A stretch of DNA of 64,000 nucleotides from Clostridia bacterium (GTDB taxonomy: Bacteria; Bacillota; Clostridia; Christensenellales; SZUA-584). The translations under genes were made by a program, and so were the position numbers. Location: assembly GCA_003249555.1 (NCBI GenBank), contig QKIQ01000025.1, forward strand, positions 1-64,000, read 5' to 3'. This document shows, in pieces, positions 35,690 to 45,761 of the stretch; positions within the stretch are counted from its first letter, which is position 1, and each line of letters starts with the position of its first letter. The notes under the pieces are model-generated. The model saw only the letters and a program-made list of their open reading frames with translations, ran no database searches and was not told the DNA's origin.

Positions 35690-36106
35690 CTAACGATAAA
35701 TTGTAACGAATTTGATGGAATACAAATCGCACATTAACAGATCGTCTGAATCAGTAGCTTGCAGAACTATATAGCTTTCACCAACCTCAACGAGCAACCC
35801 CGTTCTGTCTACAAGCGCACCGTTTGCCCCGAACAAAAATTGTACACGCATGTTCTGCCCAATATGTTGCTGTAAATATCCTTGCGATTGATATGGATTC
35901 CTCACTGGTTCATCCCTTTGGCTCGGCACAAGGGGAACTAAAGGAGATTCAGACGGCATCACGCTTTCTCCTGTGATCTGTTCGATCGGGGGAACGATCG
36001 TATATCCTGTATCACTTGGTTTCGTGAGGTTTTGCCTATCTCTGTACGCCTCACGCTCATATGTGTGATATTGATAGTTCATTCTATTATTTATATTTCC
36101 TGTCAT
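35690..36106 (-). CDS. GerQ-like spore coat protein
   Basis: 138 aa. The N-terminal 75 residues are polar and low-complexity. The C-terminal domain (GYLQQHIGQNMRVQFLFGANGALVDRTGLLVEVGESYIVL...DLLMCDLYSIKFVTIYR) resembles the conserved C-terminal part of GerQ/YwdL, a coat protein cross-linked by transglutaminase and needed for CwlJ function in Bacillus. The start at 36106 follows GGAAGGGTGGTGA. Mother-cell expression is expected; promoter not assigned. Confidence 0.75.
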   Translation of the reverse strand: MTGNINNRMNYQYHTYEREAYRDRQNLTKPSDTGYTIVPPIEQITGESVMPSESPLVPLVPSQRDEPVRNPYQSQGYLQQHIGQNMRVQFLFGANGALVDRTGLLVEVGESYIVLQATDSDDLLMCDLYSIKFVTIYR

Positions 36107-36238
36107 TATATCACCACCCTTCCTTTCATAAATGAAATATGCACATGCTTCAGCCACTTAAACTTACATCACAGGCATTATCATAGACTTCCTGCTATAT
36201 CATACGCTTAAATTAATTTTTGTTGATTGCTTTATAGA

Positions 36239-36276
36239 ACAAAAGGATGCATGAATTTTATGCACCCCTTTTTACA
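36239..36276 (-). terminator. Terminator of the sugar ABC operon
   Basis: On the minus strand AAAAGGGGTGCAT pairs with ATGCATCCTTTTG around AAAATTC and ends in a short T-rich tract, about 75 bases after the last permease stop. Confidence 0.7.
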
Positions 36277-36352
36277 AATATTGAACACTTGCTACTACGT
36301 CATTTTATATCTTGACCATACTGTTCAAATCCAGGTGTATCGTTTCTTCTCG

Positions 36353-37363
36353 TTAATGCTTCGTTTTTTTGCCCCCTATTCTTTGAGATGAGATGAAAAT
36401 GAATTGCTGCAGCATAATGAAAATGCATAGGAGGGCAGCTATGACCACCTTTGTCCACCAGGAACTGAGCGTACCCTGAAAAATAATCATCACCTGTATT
36501 AATCCTTGTATCAGCACACCCATAAAAGTACCCACAACTGTTCCCACACCGCCTGTAAGCAGCGTGCCGCCAATGACCGCTGAACTGATGGCATCCAATT
36601 CCAGACCGATATTTTGCAACCCGTAACCGGAAAGCGTATAAAAGCTGTATACCACACCCGCCAATGCAGCACAAAAGCTGCTTATGGTGTATACGATAAT
36701 CTTTGTTTTACCTACCGGCATTCCCATCAATCGGGCCGAGTACTCATTTCCGCCGACAGCGTATACACATCGTCCAAACTTCGTGTTCTTTAGAATATAC
36801 CAACACACCACCAGTACCACCAACGCAATGACAACACTGATAGTGATAAACGGCGGAGTTTTTTGTCCTGTGGATAAGAATGAAAACTCTATTTTGAATT
36901 GACTCAACCACCGAAATGTTTCATCTTCAATTGCAATTGAAGCTGTGCTGACAACCGAGCACATGCCCCGCATCAAGAATTGTCCGGCCAGTGTAATAAT
37001 AAACGGCTGTAAATAAAAGTTATTGATAAGCACACCCTGAAACACGCCGAAGCCGATGCCAATGGAAAGCACCACCAATATGACCAATGCCGCGGACATT
37101 CCCTGTTGTAATAAAAACGCACTCATCATGCCAGTAAAAGCCAATGTGGACGCAATGGATATATCGATCCCTGCGGCTATGAGCACAAACGTAATACCAA
37201 TAGAAGCGATAATTAAATGGGCATTATCAATGAGCAAATTTAAAAACACTTGCGGTTGGTTGAATCCCTTAAATGACCCAATTCCCACGACATACAGCAC
37301 AATAAATAAAACGATGGTAATAAGTAAGGATAGATTTTTTATCTTTGCGAATGCTTTGCTCAT
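36353..37363 (-). CDS. Sugar ABC transporter permease (YjfF/YtfT-like)
   Basis: 336 aa, RbsC-type BPD_transp_2 permease with about ten helices. GITFVLIAAGIDISIAS, GVLINNFYLQPFIITLAGQFLMRGM and YAVGGNEYSARLMGMPVGKTK are family blocks, the last being the EAA-like loop. The start at 37363 (ATGA overlap with the preceding permease stop) is preferred over an upstream extension. Two different permeases plus one double ATPase and a YtfQ-like receptor reproduce the E. coli ytfQRT-yjfF set. Confidence 0.9.
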   Translation of the reverse strand: MSKAFAKIKNLSLLITIVLFIVLYVVGIGSFKGFNQPQVFLNLLIDNAHLIIASIGITFVLIAAGIDISIASTLAFTGMMSAFLLQQGMSAALVILVVLSIGIGFGVFQGVLINNFYLQPFIITLAGQFLMRGMCSVVSTASIAIEDETFRWLSQFKIEFSFLSTGQKTPPFITISVVIALVVLVVCWYILKNTKFGRCVYAVGGNEYSARLMGMPVGKTKIIVYTISSFCAALAGVVYSFYTLSGYGLQNIGLELDAISSAVIGGTLLTGGVGTVVGTFMGVLIQGLIQVMIIFQGTLSSWWTKVVIAALLCIFIMLQQFIFISSQRIGGKKTKH

Positions 37364-38406
37364 GTGGCAACACTCCTCTCCTTCTTTGCCCTTTTCATTT
37401 TGAATGCATTCTGTATCTGCGGCGACTGTGCAAGACAAATGAGAATAACAATGATAGCTTTAACAACTTTTGTCACTTCCGGAGGAACGCCCATAGCATA
37501 AATGCTGGTGGAAATGGATTGTATAATGAGTGCGCCCACCAGACTGGCAGGAATAGAGAATTTGCCGCCGCTGATGATACTGCCGCCAATCGCCACTGCC
37601 AAAATAGCGTCCATCTCAATAAACAGGCCTGCATTATTGCAATCAGCACCCTTGATTGCGGCGCTTTCTATCAATCCGGCCACACCCGCACAAAATCCAC
37701 TGAAGGTATAAACAATAAACTTGATACGGTTTACGTTGATACCACAAAACGCGCTGGACACATGATTGCATCCTGACGCTTCTATAAACAGCCCCAACGA
37801 TGTCTTGCTGTTAATCAGCATCACCGCAGCCACTACTGCCAAAACAATAAATATAGGGACTGGCAGACCTAATAGATAACCACCGCTGATGTTATAGTAA
37901 GCTTCCACATTTGCGGCGGTATTGATGGTGACAATCTTTCCGTTGGTAACCAATTGCGCCAATCCTCGTCCTGCCACCATTACAATCATTGTTGCGACGA
38001 TTGGTTGTATCTTTACTTTGGAAACCAAAAATCCATTCCATGCTCCCAAAATCGTGCATGCCAGAACGGCAATCACAACAGCTGCCAATACACTTCCGTC
38101 AAATATGCCCAGCCGACCATCGACAATAGAGCATGCAATGGCTCCGCTGATTGCCATCAACGAACCGACGGATATATCGGTTCCACCCGTCGCTATTACC
38201 ATCGTCACGCCCGTTGCCAATAGCATCAGTCGGCTGGCGTTCCTAAAAATATCAATCAATCGTCCATATAAATGCCCATCTTTTAGTTCCAATGATAAAA
38301 ACGCCCCACTGCTTGCGGCTGTGTTTACCAGCAAAATCACAAGAAATATCACCAGTGGCCAAAAAATCATGGTTGATCTGAATCGTTTCCAATGCTTACC
38401 CAGCAT
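37360..38406 (-). CDS. Sugar ABC transporter permease (YtfT-like)
   Basis: 348 aa. GVTMVIATGGTDISVGSLMAISGA, GAWNGFLVSKVKIQPIVATMIVMVAGRGLAQL and FIEASGCNHVSSAFCGINVNRIK are the conserved RbsC-type blocks. It overlaps the ATPase gene by 11 bases and the second permease by 4, so a heterodimeric channel is likely. Confidence 0.92.
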   Translation of the reverse strand: MLGKHWKRFRSTMIFWPLVIFLVILLVNTAASSGAFLSLELKDGHLYGRLIDIFRNASRLMLLATGVTMVIATGGTDISVGSLMAISGAIACSIVDGRLGIFDGSVLAAVVIAVLACTILGAWNGFLVSKVKIQPIVATMIVMVAGRGLAQLVTNGKIVTINTAANVEAYYNISGGYLLGLPVPIFIVLAVVAAVMLINSKTSLGLFIEASGCNHVSSAFCGINVNRIKFIVYTFSGFCAGVAGLIESAAIKGADCNNAGLFIEMDAILAVAIGGSIISGGKFSIPASLVGALIIQSISTSIYAMGVPPEVTKVVKAIIVILICLAQSPQIQNAFKMKRAKKERSVAT

Positions 38407-39907
38407 GCGCTTCCCCTCCTGCCATTGCTTCCATCACCGTGCTCTCATTTATTTCATCGCCCGCAATTTCTGCCACAATCCGTCTGTCTTTATATATGAG
38501 CATACGGCCACAAGTCTGAAGTTCTTCGTCAAGCTCAGAAGATACAAATATCACGGCAATACCTTCATCGGCCAAATCCAGAACAATTTTCTGTATCTCT
38601 GCCTTTGTGCCAATGTCAATACCGCGTGTGGGCTCATCCAGCATCAGAAGCTCGGGCTTTGTTGCCAGCCAGCGCCCCAGAATGACCTTTTGCTGATTGC
38701 CTCCGGAAAGGTTTCCGATGGTTTGTTCGTGCGAAGGTGTTTTAATTTGCAACGCTTTGATATATTGATCGGCAAGCGCTTTGGCATCTTTGTATTTGAT
38801 CTTTTTGAATATTCCTTTTTGTGCCTGCAAGGCTATCACAATGTTGTCTCGTACGGAAAGCTGGCTTACAATACCTTGAACTTTTCTGTCTTCGGGGCAA
38901 AGTGCTATAGAACTCCGAATAGCATCAATAGGTTTGTTTATCCCTTTACATTTGCCGTGAATCATTATTTCGCCATTATCTTTTTTAAGTGCTCCAAACA
39001 AAAGATTGACAGTTTCAGTGCGTCCGCTCCCCTGTAGTCCTGCCAACCCCAGCACTTCTCCTTGATAAACATCAAAAGTTATCGGGCCAATTTTTTCGCC
39101 GCTCGTCAAATCCCGTGTGCGCAATAAAACATTCTTTTTTGTTCGTTGTTTTACATCAATATCTTTCTTATTAAATTCCACGTACTCTTTGCCAATCATT
39201 TTTGATACCAACTGAATACGCGACAGTTCACTCACACAATATGTTCCTACCAATTCACCATTGCGAAGAACCGTCATCCGATCTGAAATTTCATACACCT
39301 GATCCAAAAAATGAGTCACAAACACTATTCCCATACCTTGCTTTTTGAGCATACGCATAATATCAAAAAGCGTTTCTACCTCTGCCAATGAAAGCGACGA
39401 AGTGGGTTCATCCAATATCAGCACCTTTGCCGAGATGTCTACTGCTCGAGCAATGGCGACCATTTGCTGAACGGCTATGGAGTAATGATCCAGTGTGGCT
39501 GTTACGTCAATATCCAAATGAAACCTCTTGAGCAGTTCCTTTGCATCTGATTTCATTTTCGCCCAATCAATTCCAAGCCCTTTCATCGGTTCACGTCCTA
39601 CATAAATGTTTTCTGCAACAGAAAGATTGGAGCAAAGATTAACTTCCTGATACACCGTGCTGATGCCCAAATGCTGGGCATGAAACGGGCTTGCAGCCCG
39701 AATTGACTTTCCGTCAAAATTAATAGTACCTTCATCATACGGCTCAACACCTGTAAGTACCTTGATGAGCGTAGACTTCCCGGCGCCATTTTCGCCTAAC
39801 AGCGCATGAATTTCGCCGGCTTCCAGTGAAAAATCCACATTTCGCAAAGCTGTAACGCCCGGAAAGCTTTTATTAATTTTGCTCATGACAAGTAACGTAT
39901 TTTTCAA
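38396..39907 (-). CDS. Sugar ABC transporter ATPase with two nucleotide-binding domains (YtfR/MglA/RbsA-like)
   Basis: 503 aa. Domain 1 Walker A GENGAGKSTLIKVL with Walker B VLILDEPTSSLS; domain 2 has GLQGSGRTETVN and signature LSGGNQQKVILGRWL with MLDEPTRGIDIGTK. The start is taken as the TTG at 39907, with AGGAGGG 7 bases upstream; an ATG 7 codons later (39886) is the alternative. It lies 90 bases downstream of the receptor gene. Confidence 0.93.
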   Translation of the reverse strand: MKNTLLVMSKINKSFPGVTALRNVDFSLEAGEIHALLGENGAGKSTLIKVLTGVEPYDEGTINFDGKSIRAASPFHAQHLGISTVYQEVNLCSNLSVAENIYVGREPMKGLGIDWAKMKSDAKELLKRFHLDIDVTATLDHYSIAVQQMVAIARAVDISAKVLILDEPTSSLSLAEVETLFDIMRMLKKQGMGIVFVTHFLDQVYEISDRMTVLRNGELVGTYCVSELSRIQLVSKMIGKEYVEFNKKDIDVKQRTKKNVLLRTRDLTSGEKIGPITFDVYQGEVLGLAGLQGSGRTETVNLLFGALKKDNGEIMIHGKCKGINKPIDAIRSSIALCPEDRKVQGIVSQLSVRDNIVIALQAQKGIFKKIKYKDAKALADQYIKALQIKTPSHEQTIGNLSGGNQQKVILGRWLATKPELLMLDEPTRGIDIGTKAEIQKIVLDLADEGIAVIFVSSELDEELQTCGRMLIYKDRRIVAEIAGDEINESTVMEAMAGGEAHAG

Positions 39908-39997
39908 AGAACAGCCCTCCTGCCTTAATGTCACGATGGCTTGCCAGAATGAATGACAAGCCATCGCGTTACGTTTATTCTCTCCTCAACAATACGA

Positions 39998-41026
39998 TCA
40001 ATATTTGCGCGTAAGAATATCCTCCCCTGCTGTTTCCTGACAGAATATGCCTTCTTCGGATTTAATCCAGCGTTCTATTTCTTCTCCGTTCTTAAGCCGC
40101 CATGCCGCGTCAAATAATTGTTTGGCCAGCAATGGGTTGCACTCTACTGTCACATTTGCTTCACCCGCCACCATAGCCTCAAAAATGCCTTTTACGCCGT
40201 CACACGATACACTCTTAATATCCACGCCCGGCTGCAAGCCTGCTTCTTTGATCGCTTCAATAGCCCCCAGATACATATCATCATTATGCGCATAAACCGC
40301 GTCAATCTGATCGGGAAAAGATTTTATGAAAGATTCCATGACTTCTTTTCCGCCCACACGTGTAAAATCTCCCGATTGTGATGCAAGGACTTTTATATCA
40401 GTATCTGCGATTTCGTCCATGAACCCCTGCTGACGATCATTTGCCGGCGAAGAGCCTACTGTTCCTTCCAGTATGACAACATTTCCTTTGCTATCCAGAA
40501 GACGTTTCATTTCAATTCCTGCGTTGGTGCCTTCCAATACCACATCCGGCCCAATGTACGTTGCGTATAGATCGTCCGTTACATCCGCTTTTCTATCCAG
40601 AAAAATCACTGGGATGCCCGCATCTTTGCACTCTTGCAGTACCGCTTCCCATCCTGTGGAAACCACGGGTGCTACGCCGATGACATCTACGCCCTGCTGA
40701 ATAAATGTGCGTATGGCTTTAATCTGGTTTTCCTGCTTTTGCTGTCCATCTGAGAAATAAAGTTCGACTGTGTCTGCATGTGTTTCCGCATATTCTTTGA
40801 TGTCAGCTGTCTCCGCATCACGCCAACCGGATTCCTGCCCGATTTGCGCGAAGCCCATTACCAATTTGTCACTACCCGTTTCGGCTTCGGGCGCTTCATC
40901 TGCTGCTGCCGTTTCCTGTACGGCAGCTTGTGACGCCGAAGAAGTGCTTTCAGGAACTTCAGACGTACACGCCGCAAAACCAAAGACCATAAATACCGCC
41001 AATGTTACAATAAGGATTTTTTTCAT
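39998..41026 (-). CDS. Sugar ABC transporter binding lipoprotein (YtfQ-like, galactofuranose type)
   Basis: 342 aa. Lipobox FGFAAC at residue 20. MGFAQIGQESGWRDAETADI, DGQQKQENQIKAIRTFIQQGVDVIGVAPVVSTGWE, SQSGDFTRVGGKEVMESFIK and YAHNDDMYLGAIEAIKEAGLQPG closely follow E. coli YtfQ, which binds galactofuranose. Ligand is inferred from that likeness. It is first of the transport operon and lies about 210 bases downstream of the response-regulator gene, with room for its own promoter. Confidence 0.92.
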   Translation of the reverse strand: MKKILIVTLAVFMVFGFAACTSEVPESTSSASQAAVQETAAADEAPEAETGSDKLVMGFAQIGQESGWRDAETADIKEYAETHADTVELYFSDGQQKQENQIKAIRTFIQQGVDVIGVAPVVSTGWEAVLQECKDAGIPVIFLDRKADVTDDLYATYIGPDVVLEGTNAGIEMKRLLDSKGNVVILEGTVGSSPANDRQQGFMDEIADTDIKVLASQSGDFTRVGGKEVMESFIKSFPDQIDAVYAHNDDMYLGAIEAIKEAGLQPGVDIKSVSCDGVKGIFEAMVAGEANVTVECNPLLAKQLFDAAWRLKNGEEIERWIKSEEGIFCQETAGEDILTRKY

Positions 41027-41234
41027 GTGTTACTTCCTCCTTAAAAAATCTCACCTCATTCTACAAATTGGCTGTATCCCAGTCCATACGATAACGTATC
41101 ATATTAAATTCGCATCTTGGCTGCCTATAAATTTTTAGCGTAAATTTTCCAAGGTCTTTGCATAATAATAGGCACGCCATTGTGTCCGTGCCCATTTTTT
41201 TCTGTTTTCTATTATCATACGCCTTGTTGAATGC

Positions 41235-42812
41235 CTATTGCGAGGCGCACTTTTTACGGTATTCACTGGGCGTGATTCCTTCGTATTTTTTAAAAGTATA
41301 GCTGAAGTAATTTGCGTCGCTGTAACCTACCTCTTCCGCAATCTGGTTAAGCGATTTTAAACTTTTTTCTATTTGCTCTTTCGCTTGTTGCATTCGCACT
41401 TTTGTCAAATATTCAATAAATGTGGTGCCTGTTTTTTGTGAAAATACCATGCTAAAGTGATTTGGGCTAAGATGAACTTGTTTCGCAACAATGTGCAACG
41501 AGATGTTCGCATCCCCATAATATTGTTCTATATACTCTTTTGCCTTTTTAATAATAGGGAATGATTTATCTCGTTGCTGAGATTCTTTGAACTCTACGGT
41601 ACGAATCAACATATCCATCGCATAAGATTTAAAATCCTCCTGAGACTGTATCACCTTGTTTATATTTTGTATACCTTTCATACCCGGCAACACGTTCTCT
41701 GGATTGCCGCCAAAACTGTTTATGAGCCGCGCACACCCCAGATATAAATCTACAACCACATAGTAACAAAACAGCAATGAATGAGCTTCAGGCCCGTCGA
41801 TTTTAACGGATTTTTCAAATATCGATTGCACATCCGACATGGTTGCATATTTCAATTGATCGGCCAGAGAACCTTTTGCGATAAGCGTTTCCATTTCAGA
41901 CAGCGCAATTTCGTCTGCTGTGTTGATATGGTGCATCCCCTGTTCCATCATAATCTTTCTTGCCTTATCAGCTGAAGCAAACGACTTTGCCACCTCGCTC
42001 AACCTGGTAACGATTTTGCCCACACCTATTGTTGTCAGAGCACAGGTATGACGTTCGACCTCGTATTTCAAAGCCTGAGCAAACTCAAATACACGATCAT
42101 CCAATTCCGCAAACGAATTGCCCAACAGCACAAATACCACCCGATCGTTTCCCAAAAAGGAATATCTTACATCGCCGCAGCTGTTAACAAAATCCTCAAC
42201 AATACTCTCAATGACCGTATACTGGATAAACTCGTTTTCCGGTACGGTAAACTCGGCAGCCAATACCACATAGTACTTTGCGATTAAATCAATATCCAGG
42301 TCGTTTGCGCGCGCTAAAATTTCTTTCATTCCCTTTTTGGCATAAATCAAATCATAAATGATTTTGGACTTTTTTTCCGTTTCACTTATTATTAACTTGT
42401 TTTTGAGCAAAGATACTTTCATGCGCTCTTCTTTCTCTTTCTGGATTCGAGTTGCTGTCTTTTTCAATATTTCAAGCATATCTGCTGAATCGATGGGCTT
42501 GAGCAGATATTCTTCAACACCAACCGAGATGGCGCTCTTGGCATATTCAAATTCATCATGTCCGCTCAAAATGATGATTTTAATCCACGGCATGGTGCCG
42601 CGTACAATTTTTGATAGCTCCAATCCATCCAAAAAGGGCATGCGGATATCCGTAATTAAAATATCCGGTTTGACCTCCTGTATTAGCGAGAGTGCCATTT
42701 CTCCGTCTGCCGCTTCCCCGCAAAAAACGAAATCATGCGCTTCCCAATCAATGTTGTTGCGCACTGCTGAACGCACAACCACTTCATCATCCACCATCAG
42801 CACTTTAAGCAT
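41235..42812 (-). CDS. YesN-type response regulator with AraC output
   Basis: 525 aa. The receiver (1-120) has phospho-acceptor D55 in DILITDIRMPFLDG and the LLKPID switch lysine. A middle region of about 280 residues is typical of YesN regulators. The C-terminal AraC domain (NISLHIVAKQVHLSPNHFSMVFSQ; IAEEVGYSDANYFSYTFKKYEGI) binds DNA. It overlaps the kinase gene by 8 bases. The likely target is the YtfQ-like transport operon directly downstream. Confidence 0.95.
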   Translation of the reverse strand: MLKVLMVDDEVVVRSAVRNNIDWEAHDFVFCGEAADGEMALSLIQEVKPDILITDIRMPFLDGLELSKIVRGTMPWIKIIILSGHDEFEYAKSAISVGVEEYLLKPIDSADMLEILKKTATRIQKEKEERMKVSLLKNKLIISETEKKSKIIYDLIYAKKGMKEILARANDLDIDLIAKYYVVLAAEFTVPENEFIQYTVIESIVEDFVNSCGDVRYSFLGNDRVVFVLLGNSFAELDDRVFEFAQALKYEVERHTCALTTIGVGKIVTRLSEVAKSFASADKARKIMMEQGMHHINTADEIALSEMETLIAKGSLADQLKYATMSDVQSIFEKSVKIDGPEAHSLLFCYYVVVDLYLGCARLINSFGGNPENVLPGMKGIQNINKVIQSQEDFKSYAMDMLIRTVEFKESQQRDKSFPIIKKAKEYIEQYYGDANISLHIVAKQVHLSPNHFSMVFSQKTGTTFIEYLTKVRMQQAKEQIEKSLKSLNQIAEEVGYSDANYFSYTFKKYEGITPSEYRKKCASQ

Positions 42813-44280
42813 TTTTCGCCTCCTTTATCGGTATCGAAAAAGAAACTGTTGTGCCTTGTCCAAGAGAGCTATCCAGCCGCAAGGCGCTTTGAATATTGTA
42901 ATACAGGCTTAATCGTTCGTTAACGTTGTATAGACCATATCCTTCTATGGTTTCATTGCTTGAGGGACCGCCTGCCAGTTGACTTTGTATTTTCCGTAAT
43001 TGGTTTGAGTCCATTCCTTTCCCGTTATCCGTCACAGAAAAATGCATTTTCCCCTGTTGAATCCATCCCTTAACACATATTTTTCCCTTGCCTCGTCTCC
43101 CTTTAATACCATGGTAAATGCCGTTTTCCACCAACGGCTGTAATATCAACTTGAGCATGAGCTTGTTTTTCATGCTTTCTTCCACATCCACTGTGTATTC
43201 CAATATATCGCTGTAGCGAATTTGCTGTATCGTCAGATAATTAACGACATGCTCTACCTCTTTTTCCACCGAAATCCAATCCTTACCCTTACTCAAAGAA
43301 ATACGGAAAAAATTTGAGAATGCGCGTGTGACACGTATCACATCCTGAGCCTGCCCGCTCTCCGCCAAAAAGACGATTGTGTCAAATGTATTATACAAAA
43401 AGTGTGGTGTAATCTGTGCTTGCAATGCTTGCATTTCGCTGATTTGTCTGCTCTTTTGTTCCGCCACAACCTTTTTTAGCAATTGTTCAATTTGATCCGC
43501 CATTTTGTTTTGGCTGACAGCCAGTTCCCCCAATTCCCTATCCTTAGGAATATCCGCGCGGACAGAAAGATCTCCGGCCGCAATATCATGCATCATATCC
43601 TTTAATCGATCAATGGGTTTGGAAACAGTGTCTCTGATCCACATGAGCAAAGCCCAAACAAGCAGTGCAACCGCGAGAAAAATCATGGATGTCGCCCCAA
43701 TAGTAATACCAACGGAACGCTGTATCTGTTCATTAACTTCGTTTGCCGCTTGAATCTCATTAAAGGTATATTTCAGCAGCGTTTCATACAGCATCTGCGA
43801 AACAGATCGAATATACTCCAAAACTTCTTCATTTTGTTTTGTCGGTACGCCTTTTTGCATCTGCTCCTTTATTTCTTCTACATATTCACGCTGGGCATCC
43901 AGCATTCGCATGGCCACAACACCTGTTAATTCCGCATTTTGAGCGCTTGAGCTGTTTTGATAGAGCACCTCCAATCTTTTTTTAATATCGCTGATTATTT
44001 CATATTGTCTTCCCTCTTCAAACCGGTTTTTCCCTGCAATGATGTTCCACATTTCGCTGGATAAACTGTTTTCTACAATCGTATTTAGTGAGCTGGCCAT
44101 GTTAACGTTTGTAATCAAACTGTTATACTTTTCCGATAGGTTACGATAACTGATAAAGCTATAAGACAGCGGTATCATTAGCAATGAAATGATGACCGCA
44201 AAGCTTACCACCAATTTCCCCCTAACTGTAGACAATAAATGATAGTCTTTTAATCGCCATTTTTGCACTGCTATCTTCAC
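42805..44280 (-). CDS. YesM-type sensor histidine kinase
   Basis: 491 aa. Two membrane helices (about 22-45 and 195-218) flank an extracellular helical sensor domain; HAMP follows (VSKPIDRLKDMMHDIAAGD). H293 in QITPHFLYNTFD is the phospho-acceptor of the His_kinase family. HATPase_c motifs LVENGIYHGIKG, DNGKGM and GYGLYNVNERL are present. It overlaps the upstream anchored binding-protein gene by 4 bases and the response-regulator gene by 8. Confidence 0.95.
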   Translation of the reverse strand: MKIAVQKWRLKDYHLLSTVRGKLVVSFAVIISLLMIPLSYSFISYRNLSEKYNSLITNVNMASSLNTIVENSLSSEMWNIIAGKNRFEEGRQYEIISDIKKRLEVLYQNSSSAQNAELTGVVAMRMLDAQREYVEEIKEQMQKGVPTKQNEEVLEYIRSVSQMLYETLLKYTFNEIQAANEVNEQIQRSVGITIGATSMIFLAVALLVWALLMWIRDTVSKPIDRLKDMMHDIAAGDLSVRADIPKDRELGELAVSQNKMADQIEQLLKKVVAEQKSRQISEMQALQAQITPHFLYNTFDTIVFLAESGQAQDVIRVTRAFSNFFRISLSKGKDWISVEKEVEHVVNYLTIQQIRYSDILEYTVDVEESMKNKLMLKLILQPLVENGIYHGIKGRRGKGKICVKGWIQQGKMHFSVTDNGKGMDSNQLRKIQSQLAGGPSSNETIEGYGLYNVNERLSLYYNIQSALRLDSSLGQGTTVSFSIPIKEAKNA

Positions 44281-45281
44281 TCATCCTCCCAAGATTGTAT
44301 TTCGGAGATATTATCATATTCTGAAAATACTCGTGTGGGTTGATAAACAATCGGCCGATAAGGTTCACTTGTGGCCAAAGCGGATGCGCACTCCATGATG
44401 GCCTCTCCTAAAAGCGGCGAGCATTCCACTACACAATTCAGTTTTCCTTCCTTCAGCGCCTGTATGGCATCTTTTTCTCCGTCAAAAGAAACCACACAGA
44501 TATCTTTCCCCGGATTTAGGCCTTTCTCTTCTATGGCCTCAACGGCCCCCAGCGCCATAGAGTCGTTGTGACATAATATAACGTCCGCATCAGGATATAG
44601 TTGAATCCCCTCACGGGTCACTTCTGCTCCTTTGGAACGCAAAAAATCACCCGATTTTGAGAACACAATCTCAAAGTTGGGATAACCCGCAATCGCCTGC
44701 CTAATACCTTTTGCGCGCTGTTTTGCCGATGTCGAACTCTCTGTCCCGGCAATCTCAATGATTTTTGTTGGCTTTTTCCCATACTTGCGGATCAAAAATT
44801 CACCGGCTAATCGCCCTTCGAGCTCAATATCCGTGCCAACAAAAGCCGCATACAACGATGGTATTTTTGTCTCTATCCGCCGATCGGACAAAATTACTGG
44901 GATATTGGCTTGTTTTGCTTCCAGTAATACATCATCCCAACCATCTTCTACAATAGGCGTAAACGCAATGACATCCACTTTTGACGCAATAAAAGATCGT
45001 ATAGCGTTTATTTGATTTTCTTGCTTTTGTTGAGCATTTTTAAAAATTAGCTGAATTCCGCTTTGTTGTGCTGCTTGTATCACTGATTTCGTGTGTGTTG
45101 TGCGCCAAGAACTTTCATCCCCCATCTGCGAAAAGCCCAGCACTATCACATTGCTGTCCTCGAATTCGCCTGATTGTGTCTTTTCTTCTAAGCAGATTTG
45201 GTTGCTCAGTATCATGCTCAGCGATATCACGACAAGTAGCAGCGCAATACTAAAAAGCACGAAATATTTTTTGTTTTTCAT
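44277..45281 (-). CDS. Membrane-anchored YtfQ-like periplasmic binding protein, probable co-sensor
   Basis: 334 aa. An uncleaved-looking N-terminal helix (YFVLFSIALLLVVISLSMILS) has no lipobox. The body is a paralog of the transport receptor: LGFSQMGDESSWRTTHTKSV, AQQKQENQINAIRSFIASKVDVIAFTPIVEDGWDDVL, SKSGDFLRSKGAEVTREGIQ, CHNDSMALGAVEAIEEKGLNPGKD. It is first of a three-gene set with kinase and response regulator, overlapping the kinase by 4 bases. This context suggests that it presents the sugar to the kinase, not to the permease. Confidence 0.88.
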   Translation of the reverse strand: MKNKKYFVLFSIALLLVVISLSMILSNQICLEEKTQSGEFEDSNVIVLGFSQMGDESSWRTTHTKSVIQAAQQSGIQLIFKNAQQKQENQINAIRSFIASKVDVIAFTPIVEDGWDDVLLEAKQANIPVILSDRRIETKIPSLYAAFVGTDIELEGRLAGEFLIRKYGKKPTKIIEIAGTESSTSAKQRAKGIRQAIAGYPNFEIVFSKSGDFLRSKGAEVTREGIQLYPDADVILCHNDSMALGAVEAIEEKGLNPGKDICVVSFDGEKDAIQALKEGKLNCVVECSPLLGEAIMECASALATSEPYRPIVYQPTRVFSEYDNISEIQSWEDE

Positions 45282-45319
45282 AGGAATGACCTTTCCGATT
45301 ATCTTTGCAAAAACGCATG

Positions 45320-45760
45320 CTAATTTTTCTTTTTATCCCGCTTACGCAATGCCACAACCAGCAGCAATATACCTGCAGCCATCAAGATAACTGTTCCAAT
45401 AGACAATCTGGCATCTTGCTCAAGCGCGTTCAGATGCGGGAACACCTTTAGATAACGTATAGCCGTTCGTCCCATAGGTATTCCGGCGCTGTAAGCATTG
45501 CCAATGACTTTTGTATTGCCATAAACAATTGCCCCGTTATCCAGTGAAAATTCGTACCCAACAGAGTAAGTGTATCTGTTGGGCACAGCTACGTTACGCT
45601 CGCCGCCTTCACGCCGAACAACTGTGATTTCGCCCCACGTTTTTTCGCCTATCATGGATAAAAGCGGCATCATCGTGCCGTACAGCAAAAGTAAAATTCC
45701 GATGAAAGCAAGCAGTATTCTTGCAAACACATTTTTCACATCTTTGCAATGCATTCTCAT
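45320..45760 (-). CDS. DUF3592 membrane protein
   Basis: 146 aa. Two terminal membrane helices (ILLAFIGILLLLYGTMMPLL and IGTVILMAAGILLLVVAL) enclose an extracytoplasmic beta domain (NRYTYSVGYEFSLDNGAIVYGN ... GRTAIRYLKVFPHLNAL) characteristic of DUF3592. The ATG at 45760 follows GAAGGG and overlaps the end of the upstream gene (TAGGATG), so the two are coupled. Function unknown. Confidence 0.8.
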   Translation of the reverse strand: MRMHCKDVKNVFARILLAFIGILLLLYGTMMPLLSMIGEKTWGEITVVRREGGERNVAVPNRYTYSVGYEFSLDNGAIVYGNTKVIGNAYSAGIPMGRTAIRYLKVFPHLNALEQDARLSIGTVILMAAGILLLVVALRKRDKKKN

Positions 45761-45761
45761 C

